Assembly: GCF_950295315.1 (NCBI RefSeq)
Contig: NC_080181.1
Span: forward strand, 35,989,375 to 36,053,374
Source of the DNA: Erinaceus europaeus
Lineage: Eukaryota; Chordata; Mammalia; Eulipotyphla; Erinaceidae
Direction: 5' to 3'
DNA length: 64,000 nucleotides
A model generated the notes under the pieces. The model saw only the letters and a list, made by a program, of their open reading frames with translations. It did not search any database and had not been told where the DNA came from. Numbering within the stretch: position 1 is the stretch's first letter; each line of letters opens with the position of its first letter. This document shows, piece after piece, positions 58,272-64,000 of the stretch. A program made the translations under genes and the position numbers.

Positions 58272-60969
58272 AAACATCCCTGGATTTACTTGATAAGGCG
58301 ATATGACCTGCCGAGTTTTGGATCCTCATTTTCCTGAGTATCACTCCTGGAGACAGTGTCATGACACGACACAAGGAGATCTCTGGTATCAGAGAGCGCC
58401 TGGAACAGCAGCTGGGGCTCTAGTGCCAGGGCAGGAGCAACTTCCCATCCACCCTCCACGGAGTCCACCTGCCTGCATTTTGGTTCTTTTCCCTCCAAAA
58501 AAGATTTTTCCCTTTTTTCACTGAGAAACAGGCAGCAGACTGGTTACCCAAGCAGGGGGAAAAAAAATAAAAAAACCTTTTTTTTTTTTTTAACCGTACT
58601 GCATGACCATCTTCTGGGAAGTATAGGTTTTGAACCTGAAAACTCTGTCTGTCTGTCTGTGTCCTAGTCCACAGAAAGAGCCACTAGCCCAGCCAGATGT
58701 CGTGCTCAGAATAGGGTGTTTTTGCCACTCATAGGCCTGCACAGTGCACTAGGGATTGGACAGCCTGAGACCCAAATGTTACATTGTAGATGGATTGTTT
58801 GCAGTTCTTGCTCCCCAGGACATTGGACAGTCTCAACTCCCCTACAGCCAGAAAAAAAGACTCTTGACAGCCTTAGAGCAAATGGAGTGGCAGGGAGATG
58901 GGAGAGTGTTGCATGTGTGGGCTGCTCATGCCCAGGTGTCTGTGGGGGGCCATGGCAGAGGCTGTAAGGGGGCAAGGGGGCAGAAGGAGACTGGTTGAGA
59001 GGCAGACTGCAGGCAGGGGAGCCCCTGAGGGTTTGCAGTGCTGTGTGTGGGTGTGGTGGCAGGGGGTTAGGGCAGGTCCCCCTGCTGGATGGTGAGATGG
59101 CAGCTGGGCTGGCCCAGGTCCCCCAGGGCTGAAGGGAAGCAGCAGGGTGGCAGGAAAGTAGCACAGGGAGGCACACAGTAGATGTTAGTTGGGGAGCTGG
59201 GGAACAGGGGGCAAGGGGAAAGAGGGCATCCTTGAGGAAGTGTCTGGTCTAGAGAGTGGGGGGAGCTGGAGGCATGGAAGGTCCCAGGAATCAGGGACTG
59301 ACAGGACCAGATACCTGCACCCACCCACTGGATAGAAGCTGCAGCAGCCAGAGCAGATGCCCTGGCTTGCCTGGGCCCAGAGTGAGTCCCTCTGAGGATG
59401 AGGAAGTTGAGGAGGAGGTGAAGGAAGAGGAGGAGGAGGAGGAGGAGGAGGAGGAGGAGGAGGAGGAGGAGGAGGGGAAGGAGGGCAGCTGTCAGTAGGC
59501 AATGGTATTAATAGAGGCCTCCACTATGGAGGCATGTGTCCAGGCAGTCACCCACCCAACCTCAGGGGCAGCTCAGGGAACCCAGGGACCTGGTGTGGGT
59601 ATCTCTGGGGGGGGGACTGTCAGTCAGTCAGCAGGACTGTGTGTCAGTGCACATGGTGGGACAGGGGCCTGGCGGCCCTTGGCCCCCAGCCCTGGGCTGT
59701 CAGATGCCTGCCCCGTGGCCAGACACCCCCCACTCTGCCCATAGCCCCTAGGCCCGGCCCACCTGCTCCTGTTTTGGCCTTGGGCTCTGGCTCTGGTGGC
59801 TGGCCACCACCAGTTTTGGCCTGGGGCTCTGGGTCTGGTGGCTGGCCACCACCCCTCAGGTCAAGTTAAGGTTCGGGGTCATGGCTGCTGGTCCACTGGA
59901 TGGGCAGGGTCCCCGCTACCTAGCAACCGCAGGAGCCATCTGTGATGTCCTAGCCCCCGCTATTGTGTGCTGGCCACACTGGCACAGGGCAGCCCACCTG
60001 CCCTGCCACTAGGTCAGGCAGCAGCGCCCAGACGCCAGGGCCCTGGCACACAGGGACGGAAGGATAGGAAGACAGTGCTGACCGACGAGGGACCTCAGGG
60101 CTGGCAGCCAAGAGAAGAAAGAAGGAGGTGTACCCGGGATCCAGGGAGCCCAGGCCAGAGCTGCCTGCATGCCTGCCTGCCTTCCTGGATGTCTGTATGC
60201 TGCCTATGTCCAGGTAGGTTTCTCAGGTCCCCTCCACTCCTGTCCTCTCCTGTCCTCTCCTCTCCTCTCCTCTCCATCCTTTCCCCTCTCCGCTCCTCTG
60301 CACCTTGCTTCTCTCCTCTTGTCTGTCCTCTCTTCCGGGTGCCCTGCTCACCAGCTCCAGCACTCGTGAAGGTTCTCCAGTGACCGCTGCTTGCAACCCC
60401 TTCCACCCCCTCCCTTCCCTGATGTGACCCAGCTCACAGGGTCACCGGCTCACCCCACCCACACCCACACCCACCAACACATTCCCTGGTTCAGCCCCAC
60501 TGCCCTATTCAGCCGTACTGGCTCCTTTGCAACCTACCTGTGCAGCGTTGATTGTCTTCATCATTCAGGGAGAGACCTCCTTTTGTACTTAGCTTGGTTG
60601 ACTGGTGGATGGATGGATGATGGATGGATGGATGGATGGATGGATGGATGGACACGTCAATGGATTGGTATTGTACAGGCAAAGCACCATCTATAGGGGT
60701 AGCTGAGACCGCTGGTTTCAGAGCTCTAGTCTGCTGTCAAATGTAAAGCATTAATTTATCAATAACAAAATTGAATAAGTACATAAATAAATAAATAAAT
60801 ATAAAAACTGGGTTAAAACATACATGGCGTCTTTGCCTTTCTGAATATGGTTGCTGTGAGGATCTTAACAAGGAAAGCAGTGTCCTGAGTAGCCCCTTGA
60901 AATAGTGGAATATTTCATTTTCCTTTCTTTTTCTTTTTCTTTTTCTTCTTTTACTTTCTATGTTCTTGA

Positions 60970-61160
60970 TTATTTATTGGAATAAATGGTCAGGAGTTGA
61001 GAGGGAATGGAGGCACAGAGAGTTTGAGACACAGAGAGACACCTGCAGCACTTCTGCACCACTTGTAAAGATTTCCCCCGGCAGTTGGGGACCAGGGTCT
61101 TGAAGCCCAGTCCTCCTGCACTGTCACCTGAGTGCTTACCTGGGTGTGGCACCACCTGGT
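60970..61160 (-). mobile_element. SINE A copy, unit 19
   Basis: Same element as at 592-782; no difference noticed. Confidence 0.85.
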
Positions 61161-61308
61161 ACCCTTGATGGGACACTTTTTTTTAGCAATGGAAAGAAAT
61201 TCTCGTGGCAAGGTAATAAATAAATGAAGAAATAAATAAAAGTGCATTGACATTAACTCAGTGGAAACACACAGGGACATATACATGTCTGCTACCTGTA
61301 TTACTAAT

Positions 61309-61680
61309 TCATTTATTTATTGATTGCCTCAAGGGCTTATTGCCACAGCTCAGTGCCTGCGCCACCAATAATCCACAGCTCCTGCACTCCATATGTTCCC
61401 CTTTCGCTGCCCTTGTTGCTTGGTCACTGTGGTGGTGGTTATTGTTGTTGTTGTTGTTGTTGTTGTTGCTGTTGTTACTGACCTTGCATCTGACAGAGAA
61501 AAAAGGAGAGAGGAGGGGAAATACAGAGTGGGGGGAGAAAGATAGAGCCCCTAAACACCTGCTTCACCCCCTTAAAGCGACTTCCCTGCAGGTGGGGGTC
61601 TGGGGGCCAGACCCCAGATCCTCCCACCTGTCCCCTCTTTTCGCGAGCGCCACAAGCCCTTAACCCTCTGACACACCGCC
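61309..61680 (-). mobile_element. SINE B copy, unit 19
   Basis: Same element as at 931-1302; no difference noticed. Confidence 0.86.
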
Positions 61681-61983
61681 AAACATCCCTGGATTTACTT
61701 GATAAGGCGATATGACCTGCCGAGTTTTGGATCCTCATTTTCCTGAGTATCACTCCTGGAGACAGTGTCATGACACGACACAAGGAGATCTCTGGTATCA
61801 GAGAGCGCCTGGAACAGCAGCTGGGGCTCTAGTGCCAGGGCAGGAGCAACTTCCCATCCACCCTCCACGGAGTCCACCTCCCTGCATTTTGGTCCTTTTC
61901 CCTCCAAAAAAGATTTTTCCCTTTTTTCACTGAGAAACAGGCAGCAGACTGGTTACCCAAGCAGGGGGAAAAAAAATAAAAAA

Positions 61984-62020
<37 letters not shown>

Positions 62021-63803
62021 GTACTGCATGACCATCTTCTGGGAAGTATAGGTTTTGAACCTGAAAACGCTGTCTGTCTGTCTGTGTCCTAGTCCACAGA
62101 AAGAGCCACTAGCCCAGCCAGATGTCGTGCTCAGAATAGGGTGTTTTTGCCACTCATAGGCCTGCACAGTGCACTAGGGATTGGACAGCCTGAGACCCAA
62201 ATGTTACATTGTAGATGGATTGTTTGCAGTTCTTGCTCCCCAGGACATTGGACAGTCTCAACTCCCCTACAGCCAGAAAAAAAGACTCTTGACAGCCTTA
62301 GAGCAAATGGAGTGGCAGGGAGATGGGAGAGTGTTGCATGTGTGGGCTGCTCATGCCCAGGTGACTGTGGGGGGCCATGGCAGAGGCTGTAAGGGGGCAA
62401 GGGGGCAGAAGGAGACTGGTTGAGAGGCAGACTGCAGGCAGGGGAGCCCCTGAGGGTTTGCAGTGCTGTGTGTGGGTGTGGTGGCAGGGGGTTAGGGCAG
62501 GTCCCCCTGCTGGATGGTGAGATGGCAGCTGGGCTGGCCCAGGTCCCCCAGGGCTGAAGGGAAGCAGCAGGGTGGCAGGAAAGTAGCGCAGGGAGGCACA
62601 CAGTAGATGTTAGTTGGGGAGCTGGGGAACAGGGGGCAAGGGGAAAGAGGGCATCCTTGAGGAAGTGTCTGGTCTAGAGAGTGGGGGGAGCTGGAGGCAT
62701 GGAAGGTCCCAGGAGTCAGGGACTGACAGGACCAGATACCTGCACCCACCCACTGGATAGAAGCTGCAGCAGCCAGAGCAGATGCCCTGGCTTGCCTGGG
62801 CCCAGAGTGAGTCCCTCTGAGGATGAGGAAGTTGAGGAGGAGGTGAAGGAAGAGGAGGAGGAGGAGGAGGAGGAGGAGGAGGAGGAGGAGGAGGGGAAGG
62901 AGGGCAGCTGTCAGTAGGCAATGGTATTAATAGAGGCCTCCACTATGGAGGCATGTGTCCAGGCAGTCACCCACCCAACCTCAGGGGCAGCTCAGGGCAC
63001 CCAGGGACCTGGTGTGGGTATCTCTGGGGGGGGGGGGACTGTCAGTCAGTCAGCAGGACTGTGTGTCAGTGCACATGGTGGGACAGGGGCCTGGCGGCCC
63101 TTGGCCCCCAGCCCTGGGCTGTCAGATGCCTGCCCCGTGGCCAGACACCCCCCACTCTGCCCATAGCCCCTAGGCCCGGCCCACCTGCTCCTGTTTTGGC
63201 CTTGGGCTCTGGCTCTGGTGGCTGGCCACCACCAATTTTGGCCTGGGGCTCTGGGTCTGGTGGCTGGCCACCACCCCTCAGGTCAAGTTAAGGTTCGGGG
63301 TCATGGCTGCTGGTCCACTGGATGGGCAGGGTCCCCGCTACCTAGCAACCGCAGGAGCCATCTGTGATGTCCTAGCCCCCGGCATTGTGTGCTGGCCACA
63401 CTGGCACTGGGCAGCCCACCTGCCCTGCCACTAGGTCAGGCAGCAGCGCCCAGACGCCAGGGCCCTGGCACACAGGGACGGAAGGATAGGAAGACAGTGC
63501 TGACCGACGAGGGACCTCAGGGCTGGCAGCCAAGAGAAGAAAGAAGGAGGTGTACCCGGGATCCAGGGAGCCCAGGCCAGAGCTGCCTGCATGCCTGCCT
63601 GCCTTCCTGGATGTCTGTATGCTGCCTATATCCAGGTAGGTTTCTCAGGTCCCCTCCACTCCTGTCCTCTCCTGTCCTCTCCTCTCCTCTCCATTCTTTT
63701 CCCTCTCCGCTCCTCTGCACCTTGCTTCTCTCCTCTTGTCTGTCCTCTCTTCCGGGTGCCCTGCTCACCAGCTCCAGCACTCGTGAAGGTTCTCCAGTGA
63801 CCG

Positions 63804-64000
63804 CTGCTTGCAACCCCTTCCACCCCCTCCCTTCCCTGATGTGACCCAGCTCACAGGGTCACCGGCTCACCCCACCCACACCCACACCCGCCAACACATT
63901 CCCTGGTTCAGCCCCACTGCCCTATTCAGCCGAACTGGCTCCTTTGCAACCTACCTGTGCAGCGTTGATTGTCTTCATCATTCAAGGAGAGACCTCCTTT
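63804..64000 (+). repeat. Macrosatellite unit 20 (cut by window end)
   Basis: The first 197 bases of a further unit, in phase with the rest and ending in GACCTCCTTT, so it has the right-block CCTCCTTT state. It shows that the array continues past the window. Confidence 0.95.

Larger units (their letters stand above)
57023..60386 (+). repeat. Macrosatellite unit 18 (56-bp SINE deletion)
   Basis: 3364 bp, the shortest gap-free copy, right-block type. SINE B has lost 56 bp at 58200/58201 and gained one TTG triplet. The poly(T) run is 14 after AAAAACC. The gamma end (AGTAGCACAGGG to the extra TCCTC near 60268) is shared with unit 16. GGCACAGGGC near 59982 is private. The GAG run is 17 triplets and the poly(G) run 9. 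Confidence 0.97.
60387..63803 (+). repeat. Macrosatellite unit 19
   Basis: 3417 bp, right-block type. Its start shares AGCCGTACTGG with unit 17. CACCCACCAACAC near 60470 and CATTCAGGGAG near 60563 are private. The poly(T) run is 30, the poly(G) run 12 (longest) and the GAG run 15 triplets. CACCTCCCTGC near 61871 is as in unit 15. The CT-rich tract reads CCATTCTTTTCCC near 63691, and TATATCCAGG near 63627 replaces TATGTCCAGG. Confidence 0.97.
1..64000 (+). repeat. Macrosatellite array, ~3.42 kb unit, 19 copies plus a partial
   Basis: The landmark CTGCTTGCAA recurs at 1, 3412, 6843, 10247, 13651, 17050, 20477, 23863, 27276, 30697, 34123, 37542, 40979, 43346, 46786, 50163, 53600, 57023, 60387 and 63804. 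Spacing is 3364-3440 bp, except 2367 bp for the unit holding the N gap. Text between landmarks is almost the same in every copy; differences are mostly single substitutions, microsatellite length changes and a few small deletions. There is no inversion, no foreign insertion and no non-array sequence. The array runs off both ends of the window, so its total size and flanks are unknown. Placing the unit start at this landmark is arbitrary, because no biological boundary is visible. Confidence 0.98.

Noticed and set aside
1..64000. DUX4-like or other homeobox gene, as in D4Z4
   Set aside because: No homeodomain-like protein in any frame, and the longest frames are far too short.
1..64000. Centromeric satellite with CENP-B box
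   Set aside because: The unit is long and complex, and no TTCG...CGGGA CENP-B box was seen.
1..64000. CRISPR array, ribosomal DNA, endogenous retrovirus or bacterial operon
   Set aside because: The period and content fit none of these: no spacers, no rRNA, no LTR pair or gag/pol frames, no bacterial genes.

Overview
The whole 64 kb window is one tandem array. A unit of about 3.42 kb is repeated head to tail, all in the same orientation, for 19 consecutive copies (one interrupted by a 200-N assembly gap) plus the first 197 bases of a twentieth. Both window edges lie inside the array, so neither end of it is visible. I found no convincing protein-coding gene, no RNA gene and no bacterial or phage feature. 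The open frames (at most about 170 codons) recur in every unit on both strands only because the units are nearly identical.

Organism: a mammal, most likely a hedgehog (Erinaceidae, probably Erinaceus). Each unit carries two tRNA-derived SINEs on the minus strand. From memory their sequence resembles the hedgehog ERI SINE family: a body that reads on the minus strand as CCCCCACCTGCAGGG, then GGTGAAGCAGG, CTATCTTTCTC and CCTCCTCTCC, ending in CAA-triplet and AATAAA-rich tails. Abundant SSRs and CpG-poor noncoding sequence also fit a mammalian genome.

Unit layout, using unit 1 coordinates: a GC-rich stretch with a TGACCC-N8-GGGTCA inverted repeat (39-58); a GGAT tetranucleotide run (221-274); an AAAT run (405-424); a pyrimidine run (540-574); SINE A (592-782, minus); an AT-rich spacer; SINE B with a TTG/CAA run (931-1302, minus); unrecognised sequence with a 12-bp palindrome (1387-1398); a poly(T) run (1608-1624); G-rich sequence with a canonical G-quadruplex pattern (2223-2258); a GAG run (2456-2503); a poly(G) run (2636-2645); a 42-bp tandem duplication (2801-2884); an RFX X-box-like site (2945-2957); a 14-bp palindrome (3064-3077); a strong splice-donor-like site (3241-3249); and a CT-rich tract (3258-3325). 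Unit starts are placed arbitrarily at the CTGCTTGCAA landmark.

The array is not homogeneous. Linked variants split it into a left block (units 1-8) and a right block (units 9-20), with the switch between about 27.08 and 28.87 kb. The right block shows a two-unit (about 6.84 kb) alternation of variants, recent near-identical neighbours (units 11 and 12), and a tract of about 1.35 kb shared between units 16 and 18. This is the pattern expected from unequal crossover and gene conversion in a macrosatellite. The most interesting reading is an apparently uncharacterised macrosatellite of the same size class as D4Z4 and DXZ4, with recurrent candidate regulatory sites. That functional comparison is inference only.
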